From a bacterium (GTDB taxonomy: Bacteria; Bacillota; Bacilli; Lactobacillales; Streptococcaceae), in contig CAJNCW010000003.1 in NCBI GenBank assembly GCA_905221345.1, forward strand, positions 62,001 through 126,000: 64,000 bases of DNA, read 5' to 3'. The position numbers and the translations under genes are program-made. The notes below the pieces were generated by a model. That model was not told the DNA's origin and made no database searches. It saw only the letters and a program-made list of their open reading frames with translations. Shown one piece after another: positions 19,528 to 28,759 of this stretch (the stretch's first letter is position 1; each line of letters starts with the position of its first letter).

Positions 19528-21033
19528 ATGAACAAACGTGTAAAAATCGTTGCAACTTTGGGTCCTGCGGTTGAAATCCGTGGTGGTAAAAAATTCGGTG
19601 AAGACGGATACTGGGGTGAAAAACTTGACGTTGAAGCTTCAGCTAAAAACATTGCTAAATTGATCGAAGCAGGAGCGAACACTTTCCGTTTCAACTTCTC
19701 ACACGGTGACCACCAAGAACAAGGTGAGCGTATGGCAACTGTTAAACTTGCTGAAAAACTTGCAGGTAAAAAAGTTGGTTTCCTTCTTGATACTAAAGGA
19801 CCTGAAATCCGTACTGAATTGTTTGAAGGTGACGCAAAAGAGTATTCATACAAAACTGGTGAAAAAATCCGTGTTGCAACTAAACAAGGAATCAAATCAA
19901 CTCGTGATGTGATTGCTTTGAACGTTGCTGGTGCTCTTGACATCTACGACGATGTTGAAGTTGGTCGTCAAGTATTGGTTGACGACGGTAAACTTGGTCT
20001 TCGCGTTGTTGCTAAAGACGATGCAACTCGTGAATTTGAAGTTGAAGTTGAAAACGATGGAATTATCGCTAAACAAAAAGGTGTAAACATCCCTAACACT
20101 AAAATTCCTTTCCCAGCTCTTGCTGAACGTGATAACGATGACATCCGTTTTGGTTTGGAACAAGGTATTAACTTCATCGCGATTTCATTTGTACGTACTG
20201 CTAAAGACGTCAACGAAGTTCGTGCAATCTGTGAAGAAACTGGTAACGGACATGTTCAATTGTTCGCTAAAATCGAAAACCAACAAGGTATCGACAACTT
20301 AGATGAAATCATCGAAGCTGCTGACGGTATTATGATCGCTCGTGGTGACATGGGTATCGAAGTACCATTCGAAATGGTTCCAGTTTACCAAAAAATGATC
20401 ATTACTAAAGTGAACGCAGCAGGTAAAGTTGTTATCACAGCAACAAACATGCTTGAAACAATGACTGAAAAACCACGTGCAACTCGTTCAGAAGTATCAG
20501 ACGTATTTAACGCTGTTATCGACGGAACTGACGCTACAATGCTTTCAGGTGAGTCTGCAAACGGTAAATACCCACTTGAGTCAGTAACAACAATGGCTAC
20601 AATTGACAAGAACGCACAAACTCTTCTTAACGAATACGGACGTTTGAACTCAGATACTTTCGAACGTAACTCTAAGACAGAAGTTATGGCTTCAGCTGTT
20701 AAAGATGCTACGAACTCAATGGATATCAAATTGGTTGTTACTTTGACTAAGACAGGTCACACTGCTCGTTTGATCTCTAAATACCGTCCAAATGCTGATA
20801 TCTTGGCATTGACATTTGACGAATTGACAGAACGTGGCTTGATGTTGAACTGGGGTGTCATCCCAATGTTGACAGAAGCACCTTCATCAACTGACGATAT
20901 GTTCGAAATTGCTGAACGTAAAGCAGTTGAAGCAGGTCTTGTAGAATCTGGTGACGATATTGTTATCGTTGCAGGTGTGCCACTTGGTGAAGCGGTTCGT
21001 ACAAATACAATGCGTATTCGTACAGTACGTTAA
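19528..21033 (+). CDS. pyk: Pyruvate kinase
   Basis: Converts PEP and ADP to pyruvate and ATP. The 501-residue protein has the barrel with NTFRFNFSHGDH, the catalytic region LFAKIENQQGIDN, MIARGDMGIEVP and ATNMLETM, and the C-terminal allosteric domain (VVTLTKTGHTARLISKYRP). The N-terminus carries the short insertion after ATLGPAVE that I associate with streptococcal enzymes. SD AAAGGAG. Very strong codon bias. A terminator follows. Confidence 0.97.
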   Translation: MNKRVKIVATLGPAVEIRGGKKFGEDGYWGEKLDVEASAKNIAKLIEAGANTFRFNFSHGDHQEQGERMATVKLAEKLAGKKVGFLLDTKGPEIRTELFEGDAKEYSYKTGEKIRVATKQGIKSTRDVIALNVAGALDIYDDVEVGRQVLVDDGKLGLRVVAKDDATREFEVEVENDGIIAKQKGVNIPNTKIPFPALAERDNDDIRFGLEQGINFIAISFVRTAKDVNEVRAICEETGNGHVQLFAKIENQQGIDNLDEIIEAADGIMIARGDMGIEVPFEMVPVYQKMIITKVNAAGKVVITATNMLETMTEKPRATRSEVSDVFNAVIDGTDATMLSGESANGKYPLESVTTMATIDKNAQTLLNEYGRLNSDTFERNSKTEVMASAVKDATNSMDIKLVVTLTKTGHTARLISKYRPNADILALTFDELTERGLMLNWGVIPMLTEAPSSTDDMFEIAERKAVEAGLVESGDDIVIVAGVPLGEAVRTNTMRIRTVR

Positions 21034-21048
21034 TCTAAACTTTTAAAA

Positions 21049-21092
21049 GCCTATCATACCAAGCTTTTGTGCTTGTATGATGGGTCTTTTTT
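21049..21092 (+). terminator. Terminator of pfkA-pyk
   Basis: A long imperfect stem of about 14 bp (CCTATCATACCAAGC against GCTTGTATGATGGG, one bulge) ends in CTTTTTT. Confidence 0.85.
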
Positions 21093-21156
21093 CTATTTTA
21101 GAAGATAAAAAGAGGGAGATTTTTATTAAACAGAAATGGGAAAAATAGGAGAACTA

Positions 21157-21165
21157 TGGTATAAT
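21157..21165 (+). promoter_or_regulatory. Extended -10 promoter of murZ
   Basis: TGG-TATAAT 42 bp before the murZ ATG. Confidence 0.7.
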
Positions 21166-21207
21166 AGAATGTAAAGACCTTTTTAGTAAATTTTGAAAGA
21201 GTATAAC

Positions 21208-22467
21208 ATGAGAAAAATTGTCATCAATGGTGGACATCCATTGCAAGGTGAGATCACCATTAGCGGTGCTAAAAATAGTGTTGTAGCATTAATTCCTGCT
21301 ATTATACTGGCAGATGATGTTGTCACTTTGGATTGTGTCCCAGATATTTCAGACGTTGCTAGTCTTGTAGAGATTATGGAAATCATGGGAGCGAAAGTAA
21401 AACGCTACGATGATGTTTTGGAGATTGATCCGAGAGGTGTTCAAAATATTCCCATGCCTTATGGTAAGATCAATAGCCTTCGTGCATCTTATTATTTCTA
21501 TGGAAGTCTTTTAGGTCGTTTTGGAGAAGCCACGGTTGGGCTACCTGGTGGTTGTGATCTTGGTCCTCGTCCGATTGACCTTCACTTAAAAGCTTTTGAA
21601 GCCATGGGAGCTAAGGTGAGCTATGAGGGAGACAATATGAATTTGTCTGCTCAGGGTAAGGGACTTCACGGCGCAAGTATCTACATGGATACCGTCAGCG
21701 TTGGTGCGACGATTAATACCATGATTGCGGCTGTTAAGGCTAAGGGACGTACTGTCATTGAAAATGCGGCTCGTGAGCCGGAAATCATCGATGTAGCTAC
21801 CCTTTTGAACAACATGGGAGCCCACATTCGTGGTGCTGGTACAGATATTATCATTATTGATGGTGTTGAGAAACTTCATGGAACGCGTCACCAAGTAATC
21901 CCAGATCGTATCGAAGCTGGAACCTATATTTCACTTGCAGCAGCGGTTGGTAAAGGAATTCGTATTAACAACGTTCTCTATGAGCATTTAGAAGGCTTTA
22001 TCGCCAAACTAGAGGAAATGGGCGTTCGTATGACCGTCTCTGAGGATAGTATCTTTGTTGAAGAACAATCTGATTTGAAGGCCATCAATATTAAAACTGC
22101 TCCTTATCCTGGTTTTGCAACCGATTTGCAACAACCAATTACACCACTTTTACTAACTGCTCAAGGTCGTGGTACTATTATTGATACCATTTATGAAAAA
22201 CGTGTCAACCATGTCTTTGAGTTAGCAAAAATGGATGCGGATATTACGACTACAAATGACCATATTTTCTACACTGGTGGGCGAATTCTACATGGTGCCA
22301 AGGTGAAAGCTACAGACTTGCGAGCTGGTGCTGCACTTGTGATTGCTGGACTGATGGCTCAAGGCCAGACTGAAATTACAAATATTGAGTTTATCCTTCG
22401 TGGCTACTCAGATATTATTGAAAAATTACGTAGTCTTGGAGCAGATATTACACTCGTCGAAGACTAA
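21208..22467 (+). CDS. murZ: UDP-N-acetylglucosamine 1-carboxyvinyltransferase (MurA family)
   Basis: First committed step of peptidoglycan synthesis: transfer of enolpyruvate from PEP to UDP-GlcNAc. 419 residues with the catalytic, fosfomycin-sensitive cysteine at Cys116 in GGCDLGPRP, and the NSVVALIPA substrate loop near residue 23. Streptococci have two MurA enzymes; this one matches the pneumococcal copy called murZ/murA1 as I recall its neighbourhood. The ATG at 21208 is used rather than the in-frame TTG at 21193, which forms part of the ribosome binding region. Confidence 0.94.
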   Translation: MRKIVINGGHPLQGEITISGAKNSVVALIPAIILADDVVTLDCVPDISDVASLVEIMEIMGAKVKRYDDVLEIDPRGVQNIPMPYGKINSLRASYYFYGSLLGRFGEATVGLPGGCDLGPRPIDLHLKAFEAMGAKVSYEGDNMNLSAQGKGLHGASIYMDTVSVGATINTMIAAVKAKGRTVIENAAREPEIIDVATLLNNMGAHIRGAGTDIIIIDGVEKLHGTRHQVIPDRIEAGTYISLAAAVGKGIRINNVLYEHLEGFIAKLEEMGVRMTVSEDSIFVEEQSDLKAINIKTAPYPGFATDLQQPITPLLLTAQGRGTIIDTIYEKRVNHVFELAKMDADITTTNDHIFYTGGRILHGAKVKATDLRAGAALVIAGLMAQGQTEITNIEFILRGYSDIIEKLRSLGADITLVED

Positions 22468-22482
22468 GCCGTTGAGGTGATT

Positions 22483-23034
22483 ATGAATATTTGGACCAAA
22501 TTAGCAATGTTTTCTTTCTTTGAAACGGAACGCTTGTATTTGCGTCCTTTCTTTTTTAGTGACAGCCAGGCATTTTACGAGATTGCTTCCAATCCTGAAA
22601 ATTTGCAGTTTATTTTTCCCAGTCAAGCAAGTTTGGAAGAAAGTCAGTACGCACTTGCTAACTATTTTATGAAGGCTCCTCTAGGTGTCTGGGCAATTTG
22701 TCTCCAAGGAAATCAGGAAATGATTGGTTCCATCAAGTTTGAAAAAATCGATGAAATTAAAAAAGAAGCAGAAATTGGATATTTCTTAAAAAAGGATTCT
22801 TGGTCACAAGGTTTTATGACAGAAGTAGTTACCAAACTTTGCCAGCTTTCATTTGATGAATTTGGTTTAAAACAATTATCCATCATCACTCATCTGGAGA
22901 ATCAAGCTAGTCAAAAAGTAGCCTTAAAATCGGGCTTTAGTCTCGTCCGACAGTTTAAGGGAAGCGATCGCTATACACGAAAAATGAGGGACTATCTTGA
23001 ATTTCGATACATAAAAGGAGAATTCAATGAGTAA
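22483..23034 (+). CDS. GNAT-family N-acetyltransferase (RimJ/RimL-like)
   Basis: A 183-residue acetyltransferase_3 (PF13302) protein. It has TERLYLRPFFFSD at the N-terminus, EIGYFLKKDSWSQGFMTE (acetyl-CoA-binding motif A region) near residue 105 and NQASQKVALKSGF near the end. Such enzymes acetylate ribosomal-protein N-termini or small amines; the substrate is unknown. Its 3' end overlaps the next gene by 8 bases, and GAGGTG precedes the chosen ATG. Confidence 0.85.
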   Translation: MNIWTKLAMFSFFETERLYLRPFFFSDSQAFYEIASNPENLQFIFPSQASLEESQYALANYFMKAPLGVWAICLQGNQEMIGSIKFEKIDEIKKEAEIGYFLKKDSWSQGFMTEVVTKLCQLSFDEFGLKQLSIITHLENQASQKVALKSGFSLVRQFKGSDRYTRKMRDYLEFRYIKGEFNE

Positions 23035-24304
23035 ACACCAGGAAATTTTGTCCTATCTGGAAGAGTTGCCAATTGGGAAGAGAGTTAGTGTACGCAGTAT
23101 TTCCAATCATCTAGGTGTTAGTGACGGAACAGCCTATCGAGCTATCAAAGAAGCTGAAAATCGTGGCATCGTTGAAACTCGGCCACGTAGTGGAACCATA
23201 CGAGTCAAGTCCCAGAAAGTGGCTATTGAGAGACTAACCTATGCTGAAATTGCAGAAGTCACCTCCTCTGAAGTCTTGGCTGGTCAGGAAGGGCTGGAGA
23301 GAGAGTTTAGCAAATTCTCCATTGGGGCTATGACAGAGCAGAATATCTTGTCCTATCTGAATGATGGTGGTCTTTTGATCGTAGGTGACCGTACTCGTAT
23401 TCAACTTTTAGCTCTGGAAAATGAAAATGCGGTCCTTGTAACAGGTGGTTTTCATGTACACGAGGATGTACTAGCTCTTGCCAATAAAAAGGGTATTCCT
23501 GTTTTACGAAGCAAGCATGATACTTTTACAGTTGCGACTATGATCAATAGAGCTTTGTCAAATGTGCAGATTAAGACAGATATTTTAACAGTTGAAAAGC
23601 TCTATCGTCCCAGTCATGAGTATGGTTTCTTAAGAGAAACGGACACAGTGAAAGACTATTTGGACTTGGTACGTAAGAACAGAAGTAGTCGTTTCCCAGT
23701 CATTAACCAACATCAAGTGGTTGTTGGAGTTGTTACCATGCGAGATGCGGGGGATAAATCACCTAGCACAACGATTGACAAGGTGATGACTCGTAGTCTC
23801 TTCCTGACAGGATTGGCAACGAATATAGCTAACGTCAGTCAACGGATGATAGCAGAAGACTTTGAGATGGTCCCAGTCGTGAGAAGCAATCAAACTTTGC
23901 TCGGAGTTGTAACGAGACGTGATGTCATGGATAAGATGAGCCGCTCTCAGGTTTCGGCTTTGCCGACTTTTTCAGAGCAAATCGGTCAAAAGTTGTCTTA
24001 TCATCACGACGAAGTTGTGATTACAGTTGAGCCCTTTATGCTTGAGAAGAACGGAGTTTTGGCAAATGGTGTTCTTGCTGAAATTTTAACTCATATGACA
24101 CAGGATTTGGTGGCAAATAGTAGACGCAATTTAATCATTGAGCAGATGCTAATTTACTTCTTACAAGCTGTTCAGATAGATGATACTTTGCGGATTCAGG
24201 CACGTATTATTCACCACACGAGACGTTCGGCTATTATTGATTATGATATTTATCATGGTCATCAGATTGTATCAAAAGCAAATGTTACAGTTAAAATCAA
24301 TTAG
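23027..24304 (+). CDS. YtoI-like regulator: HTH, DRTGG, two CBS, thioesterase-like domains
   Basis: A 425-residue multidomain protein. Residues 1-65 are a GntR-like winged helix (VSVRSISNHLGVSDGTAYRAI). A DRTGG domain follows at about 70-185, a CBS pair at about 190-305 (HQVVVGVVTMRDAGD and NQTLLGVVTRRDVMD), and a hot-dog thioesterase-like domain at about 310-425. The layout matches B. subtilis YtoI. CBS pairs usually sense adenine nucleotides and the hot-dog fold acyl groups, so it may respond to both; targets are unknown. Translationally coupled to the upstream acetyltransferase. Confidence 0.88.
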   Translation: MSKHQEILSYLEELPIGKRVSVRSISNHLGVSDGTAYRAIKEAENRGIVETRPRSGTIRVKSQKVAIERLTYAEIAEVTSSEVLAGQEGLEREFSKFSIGAMTEQNILSYLNDGGLLIVGDRTRIQLLALENENAVLVTGGFHVHEDVLALANKKGIPVLRSKHDTFTVATMINRALSNVQIKTDILTVEKLYRPSHEYGFLRETDTVKDYLDLVRKNRSSRFPVINQHQVVVGVVTMRDAGDKSPSTTIDKVMTRSLFLTGLATNIANVSQRMIAEDFEMVPVVRSNQTLLGVVTRRDVMDKMSRSQVSALPTFSEQIGQKLSYHHDEVVITVEPFMLEKNGVLANGVLAEILTHMTQDLVANSRRNLIIEQMLIYFLQAVQIDDTLRIQARIIHHTRRSAIIDYDIYHGHQIVSKANVTVKIN

Positions 24305-24319
24305 AATCTAGGAGAAAAA

Positions 24320-25180
24320 ATGATAACTTTAAAATCAGCACGTGAAATCGAAGCCATGGACAAGGCTGGTGATTTCCTAGCGAGTATTCATATCGGCTTA
24401 CGCGATTTGATTAAGCCAGGCGTGAATATGTGGGAAGTTGAAGAGTACGTTCGTCGACGTTGTAAAGAGGAGAATTTCCTTCCTCTACAGATTGGTGTGG
24501 ATGGTGCAGTCATGGATTATCCCTATGCCACTTGTTGCTCTCTCAACGACGAAGTTGCTCATGCTTTTCCACGTCATTACATCTTGAAAGATGGAGATTT
24601 GCTCAAGGTTGATATGGTTTTGGGAGGGCCGATTTCCAAATCCGACCTCAATGTATCAAAACTCAACTTCAACAATGTTGAGCAAATGAAAAAATACACT
24701 CAAAACTATACTGGCGGTCTAGCAGATTCATGTTGGGCTTATGCGGTTGGTACACCGTCTGAAGAAGTGAAAAACCTGATGGACGTGACCAAGGAAGCTA
24801 TGTATATAGGGATTGAGCAAGCAGTTGTTGGAAATCGTATCGGTGATATCGGTGCAGCAATTCAGGAATATGCCGAAAGTCGCGGTTACGGTGTCGTACG
24901 TGATTTGGTTGGTCACGGTGTCGGTCCAACTATGCATGAAGAGCCAATGGTTCCTAACTACGGTATTGCAGGTCGGGGACTCCGTCTCCGTGAAGGAATG
25001 GTGCTAACCATTGAACCCATGATCAATACTGGTGACTGGGAAATTGATACAGATATGAAGACTGGCTGGGCTCATAAGACCATTGATGGTGGTCTATCGT
25101 GCCAATATGAACACCAGTTCGTGATTACCAAAGATGGACCTGTTATCTTGACCAGTCAAGGTGAAGAAGGAACGTATTAA
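24320..25180 (+). CDS. map: Methionine aminopeptidase, type I
   Basis: Removes the initiator methionine from nascent proteins. 286 residues with the five metal ligands of family M24: the aspartates in DGDLLKVDMV and the following segment, histidine in GHGVGPTMHEEP and glutamates in TIEPMI and YEHQFV. It carries the streptococcal insertion of roughly 25 residues between the two aspartates (SKLNFNNVEQMKKYTQNYTG). It lies 15 bp after the regulator gene. A hairpin carried by an IS remnant downstream may terminate it. Confidence 0.94.
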   Translation: MITLKSAREIEAMDKAGDFLASIHIGLRDLIKPGVNMWEVEEYVRRRCKEENFLPLQIGVDGAVMDYPYATCCSLNDEVAHAFPRHYILKDGDLLKVDMVLGGPISKSDLNVSKLNFNNVEQMKKYTQNYTGGLADSCWAYAVGTPSEEVKNLMDVTKEAMYIGIEQAVVGNRIGDIGAAIQEYAESRGYGVVRDLVGHGVGPTMHEEPMVPNYGIAGRGLRLREGMVLTIEPMINTGDWEIDTDMKTGWAHKTIDGGLSCQYEHQFVITKDGPVILTSQGEEGTY

Positions 25181-25260
25181 AATGAAGGGAGCTTGTACCG
25201 CCCTCAAAAAGTTAGACAGAAAAAATTAGCTCTTTGTCAACTGTAGTGGGTTGAAGTCAG

Positions 25261-25398
25261 CTAAGATCGAGAAAGGACGGATTTCGTCCTTTCTTTTTTG
25301 ATGTTCAGAGCGATGAAAATTCTTTTATTGAAGTTTTCAAAGTTCCGAAAACCAAAGGCATTTCGTTTGATGAGTTTAATGAGGTTATTAGTAGCTTT
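25261..25398 (-). pseudogene. C-terminal stump of an ISL3-family transposase
   Basis: Translated on the minus strand, 45 codons read KATNNLIKLIKRNAFGFR, then a NF-rich stretch, then IALNIKKERTKSVLSRS and stop. This matches the conserved end of ISL3-family transposases (IS1167, IS1193 type). A stop codon lies directly upstream in frame and no further homologous sequence is seen, so it is a dead fragment. Confidence 0.8.
25271..25299 (+). terminator. Terminator hairpin within the ISL3 remnant, downstream of map
   Basis: GAAAGGACG (25271-25279) pairs perfectly with CGTCCTTTC (25285-25293) and is followed by six Ts on the + strand. It is encoded by the last codons of the transposase stump and would now end map transcripts. 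Confidence 0.7.
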
Positions 25399-25541
25399 TC
25401 ATTATAGATCTTATGGGACTTTTTTGTACAAGGTTTCTAAATAAACTGATTAAATTCCTATTTTTCCCTATCATTGTCCCTGTTTTTTCTGGAGTTTTGG
25501 GGTTATAATAGTCCTATCAAATCAAAGAACGGAGGAAGGTA

Positions 25542-26252
25542 ATGGACAATGTAATCTTTTTTATCAGTGTTTTTCTTGCTGGAATTCTTTCCTTCTTTTC
25601 TCCTTGTATTTTACCCTTGTTACCTGTCTATGCGGGGGTCTTGTTGGATGATAAAGATGGTGCTCAGGTTTCTATCAGAAAATTGTCAATCTCACTTGTT
25701 AGTTTATTGCGAACTTTGGCCTTTATAGCGGGGATTTCTTTTATCTTTATCTTACTGGGCTATGGAGCTGGTTTTTTAGGCAATTTGCTTTATGCTTCTT
25801 GGTTTCAGTATGTGACGGGTGCGGTCATCATTCTCTTGGGCTTGCACCAGATGGAAGTCTTACATTTGCAGGGACTCTACAAGGAAAGAAGGCTACAATT
25901 AAAGAGACAGGGGCAAAAGGGTAAAGGCTATAGTCAGGCATTTTTACTGGGGTTGACCTTTAGTTTTGCTTGGACGCCATGTGTGGGTCCAGTTCTAGGC
26001 TCTGTTTTGGCCTTGGCGGCTTCAGGTGGTTCAGGTGCTTGGCAGGGAGCTGGTCTCATGTTGATTTACACGCTTGGTCTAGCGCTACCATTTTTAGTTC
26101 TAGCTCTTGCCTCCAGCTACGTTTTGAAACATTTCCGAAAACTCCATCCTTACCTCGGGACCCTCAAAAAAGTCGGTGGTTTTCTCATTATCGTGATGGG
26201 AATCTTGGTGCTTTTGGGAAATGCTTCCATTTTGACTACATTATTTGAATAG
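25542..26252 (+). CDS. ccdA1: CcdA-type thiol-disulfide membrane transporter (first copy)
   Basis: A 236-residue membrane protein with six helices of the DsbD-core/CcdA family. The two redox cysteines lie in FFSPCILPLLPVYAG (helix 1) and AWTPCVGPVLG (helix 4). It takes electrons from cytoplasmic thioredoxin and passes them outward. The next genes, a thioredoxin lipoprotein and an MsrA-MsrB fusion, are its expected partners. This is the arrangement known from pneumococcus as ccdA1-etrx1-msrAB1. SD GGAGG precedes the ATG; a TATAAT box sits at 25504-25509. Confidence 0.92.
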   Translation: MDNVIFFISVFLAGILSFFSPCILPLLPVYAGVLLDDKDGAQVSIRKLSISLVSLLRTLAFIAGISFIFILLGYGAGFLGNLLYASWFQYVTGAVIILLGLHQMEVLHLQGLYKERRLQLKRQGQKGKGYSQAFLLGLTFSFAWTPCVGPVLGSVLALAASGGSGAWQGAGLMLIYTLGLALPFLVLALASSYVLKHFRKLHPYLGTLKKVGGFLIIVMGILVLLGNASILTTLFE

Positions 26253-26265
26253 AGAGGAAAAAGAA

Positions 26266-26829
26266 ATGAAAAAATGGCAAACATGTCTCCTTGGAGTAGG
26301 CTCAATCTGTTGCTTGGCAGCCTGTTCGGCTAAAAATATGTCAGATGAATCTACTATGAAGGAGCAATCCAAAACAGAACAAGTTAGTTCGCAAACTGTG
26401 ACTAAAGGTCAGGCGGTTGCTGATTTTGAACTGACAGGTGTAGATGGCAAGACCTATCGTTTGTCTGATTACAAGGGCAAGAAAGTCTATCTCAAATTCT
26501 GGGCTTCTTGGTGTTCCATCTGTCTAGCCAGCCTTCCAGATACGGATGAAATTGCTAAAGAAGCTGGTGATGACTATGTGGTCTTGACAGTGGTGTCTCC
26601 TGGACACAAGGGGGAGCAATCTGAAGCAGACTTTAAGAACTGGTACAAGGGCTTAGATTATAAAAATTTTCCAGTTCTAATTGATCCATCAGGCAAACTC
26701 TTGGAAAGTTATGGTGTTCGTTCTTATCCAACTCAAGCCTTTATAGACAAGGAAGGCAAGCTGGTCAAAACGCAACCAGGTTTTATGGATAAGGATATGA
26801 TTTTAAAAACATTAAAGGGAATGGGGTAG
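26266..26829 (+). CDS. etrx1: Surface thioredoxin-family lipoprotein with CSIC active site
   Basis: A 187-residue lipoprotein: signal peptide with lipobox LAAC (Cys20), then a TlpA/AhpC-TSA-like thioredoxin fold. The active site is WCSIC, in the segment KFWASWCSICLASLP. It should receive electrons from CcdA and reduce the MsrAB protein encoded 9 bp downstream. The start at 26266 follows an AGAGGAAA site; an in-frame TTG at 26245 overlapping ccdA is less likely because it would spoil the signal peptide. Confidence 0.9.
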   Translation: MKKWQTCLLGVGSICCLAACSAKNMSDESTMKEQSKTEQVSSQTVTKGQAVADFELTGVDGKTYRLSDYKGKKVYLKFWASWCSICLASLPDTDEIAKEAGDDYVVLTVVSPGHKGEQSEADFKNWYKGLDYKNFPVLIDPSGKLLESYGVRSYPTQAFIDKEGKLVKTQPGFMDKDMILKTLKGMG

Positions 26830-26838
26830 AGAAAGGCT

Positions 26839-27951
26839 ATGAATGATAAAGTAAAACTTTTTGTCTTGGCAGGGGTCATTCTCCTAGCCATAACCGGTTT
26901 CTATTTTCTATTGATGCGAAATGCAAGGCAGACAGATAGCTCGCAAATTGAGAAAGCGTCAGTTAGCCAAGGAGGAAAAACAGTGAAAAAAACAGAAGTG
27001 AGCAAAGACGCAGACTTGCACGAAATTTATCTAGCTGGGGGATGTTTCTGGGGAGTGGAGGAATACTTCTCACGCGTTCCCGGAGTGACAGATGCCGTTT
27101 CAGGCTATGCAAATGGTAGAGGGGAAACAACCAAGTACGAATTGATTAACCAAACAGGACATGCAGAGACTGTCCATGTTACCTATGATGCCAATCAAAT
27201 TTCCCTCAAGGAAATCCTACTTCATTACTTCCGCATTATCAATCCAACCAGCAAAAATAAACAAGGAAATGATGTGGGTACCCAGTATCGTACTGGCGTT
27301 TATTACACAGATGACAAGGATTTGGAAGTAATCAACCAAGTCTTTGATGAAGTTGCTAAGAAATACGACCAACCTCTGGCAGTTGAAAAGGAAAACTTGA
27401 AGAATTTTGTGGTGGCTGAGGATTATCACCAAGACTACCTAAAGAAAAATCCAAATGGCTACTGTCATATCAATGTCAATCAAGCTGCCTATCCCGTCAT
27501 TGATGCCAGCAAATATCCTAAACCAAGCGATGAAGAATTGAAAAAGACCTTGTCACCTGAGGAGTATGCAGTTACCCAGAAAAATCAAACAGAACGAGCT
27601 TTTTCAAACCGTTACTGGGATAAATTTGAATCCGGTATCTATGTGGATGTGGCAACTGGCGAACCCCTCTTTTCATCAAAGGACAAGTTTGAGTCTGGTT
27701 GTGGCTGGCCTAGTTTCACCCAACCAATTAGTCCAGATGTTGTCACCTACAAGGAAGATAAGTCTTACAATATGACGCGCATGGAAGTGAGAAGCCGAGT
27801 TGGAGATTCTCACCTTGGCCATGTCTTTACAGATGGGCCTCAGGACAAGGGTGGTTTGCGCTACTGTATTAATAGTCTCTCTATCCGCTTTATTCCTAAA
27901 GAGCAAATGGCAGAAAAAGGTTATGCTTATTTACTAGATTATGTCGATTAA
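26839..27951 (+). CDS. msrAB1: Membrane-anchored methionine sulfoxide reductase MsrA-MsrB fusion
   Basis: A 370-residue fusion that repairs oxidised methionine in exported proteins. An N-terminal helix (residues 7-25) anchors it outside. The MsrA domain has its catalytic Cys69 in GGCFWG. The MsrB domain, from about residue 235, shows [23 protein letters not shown] and the catalytic cysteine in RYCINS. Reducing power would come from the thioredoxin lipoprotein just upstream. Confidence 0.95.
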   Translation: MNDKVKLFVLAGVILLAITGFYFLLMRNARQTDSSQIEKASVSQGGKTVKKTEVSKDADLHEIYLAGGCFWGVEEYFSRVPGVTDAVSGYANGRGETTKYELINQTGHAETVHVTYDANQISLKEILLHYFRIINPTSKNKQGNDVGTQYRTGVYYTDDKDLEVINQVFDEVAKKYDQPLAVEKENLKNFVVAEDYHQDYLKKNPNGYCHINVNQAAYPVIDASKYPKPSDEELKKTLSPEEYAVTQKNQTERAFSNRYWDKFESGIYVDVATGEPLFSSKDKFESGCGWPSFTQPISPDVVTYKEDKSYNMTRMEVRSRVGDSHLGHVFTDGPQDKGGLRYCINSLSIRFIPKEQMAEKGYAYLLDYVD

Positions 27952-27983
27952 GAGGGCTTTCCTAAGCAGTTAGAGGAGAATTT

Positions 27984-27992
27984 TGCTATACT
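27984..27992 (+). promoter_or_regulatory. Extended -10 before the two-component system
   Basis: TGC-TATACT 30 bp before the response regulator start; no good -35. Confidence 0.5.
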
Positions 27993-28021
27993 GATACTAG
28001 TAAGTGACAAAGGAGCAGAGC

Positions 28022-28759
28022 ATGACCTACACAATCTTAATCGTAGAAGATGAGTATCTGGTAAGACAAGGCTTGACCAAGCTGGTCAATGTAGCAGCCT
28101 ACGATATGGAAATCATCGGTCAGGCTGAAAATGGAAGACAGGCTTGGGAGCTGATTCAAAAGCAGGTGCCAGATATCATTTTAACCGATATCAATATGCC
28201 TCAGCTAAATGGCATACAGTTGGCTAGACTGGTCCGAGAGACCTATCCTCAGGTTCACCTAGTTTTTTTGACAGGTTACGATGATTTTGATTATGCCTTG
28301 TCTGCTGTCAAACTCGGTGTAGATGACTACCTGCTCAAGCCCTTTTCGCGTCAGGATATTGAGGAAATGTTGGGGAAAATCAAGCAAAAACTAGACAAGG
28401 AAGAAAAGGAAGAGCAGTTACAAGATTTATTAACTGATAAGTTTGAGGGAAACCTGGCCCAGAAAATCCAGTCCCATCTGGCTGACAGTCAGTTTAGTTT
28501 AAAGAGCTTGGCCAGTGACTTAGGTTTTAGTCCGACTTATTTGAGTTCCTTGATTAAGAAAGAATTGGGCCTGCCTTTTCAGGATTATCTGGTGAGAGAG
28601 CGTGTCAAACAAGCCAAGCTCTTACTTCTGACCACGGATTTAAAGATTTATGAGATAGCCGAAAAGGTTGGATTTGAAGATATGAACTACTTTACCCAAC
28701 GTTTTAAACAGATTGCAGGTGTGACACCTCGTCAGTTTAAGAAAGGGGAAGGCCGATGA
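28022..28759 (+). CDS. Response regulator, YesN type (REC + AraC HTH)
   Basis: A 245-residue regulator. The receiver domain covers residues 1-120 with phospho-acceptor Asp56 in ILTDINMP. The C-terminal AraC-type double helix-turn-helix covers about 145-245 (SLKSLASDLGFSPTYLSSL and IYEIAEKVGFEDMNYFTQRF). With the kinase that overlaps its stop by four bases it forms one two-component system. By type and by position after msrAB it corresponds to pneumococcal TCS09 (rr09), from memory of that locus. I start at 28022, with AAAGGAG eight bases upstream. Confidence 0.92.
   Translation: MTYTILIVEDEYLVRQGLTKLVNVAAYDMEIIGQAENGRQAWELIQKQVPDIILTDINMPQLNGIQLARLVRETYPQVHLVFLTGYDDFDYALSAVKLGVDDYLLKPFSRQDIEEMLGKIKQKLDKEEKEEQLQDLLTDKFEGNLAQKIQSHLADSQFSLKSLASDLGFSPTYLSSLIKKELGLPFQDYLVRERVKQAKLLLLTTDLKIYEIAEKVGFEDMNYFTQRFKQIAGVTPRQFKKGEGR

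Larger units (their letters stand above)
25225..25400 (-). mobile_element. ISL3-family insertion sequence remnant
   Basis: The segment holds a terminal-type sequence TAGCTCTTTGTCAACTGTAG (about 25227-25246) followed by the 3' end of a transposase gene on the minus strand. Left of it, CCTCAAAAAGTTAGACAGAA (25202-25221) looks like a scrap of another IS end. The rest of the element is gone. Confidence 0.7.
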
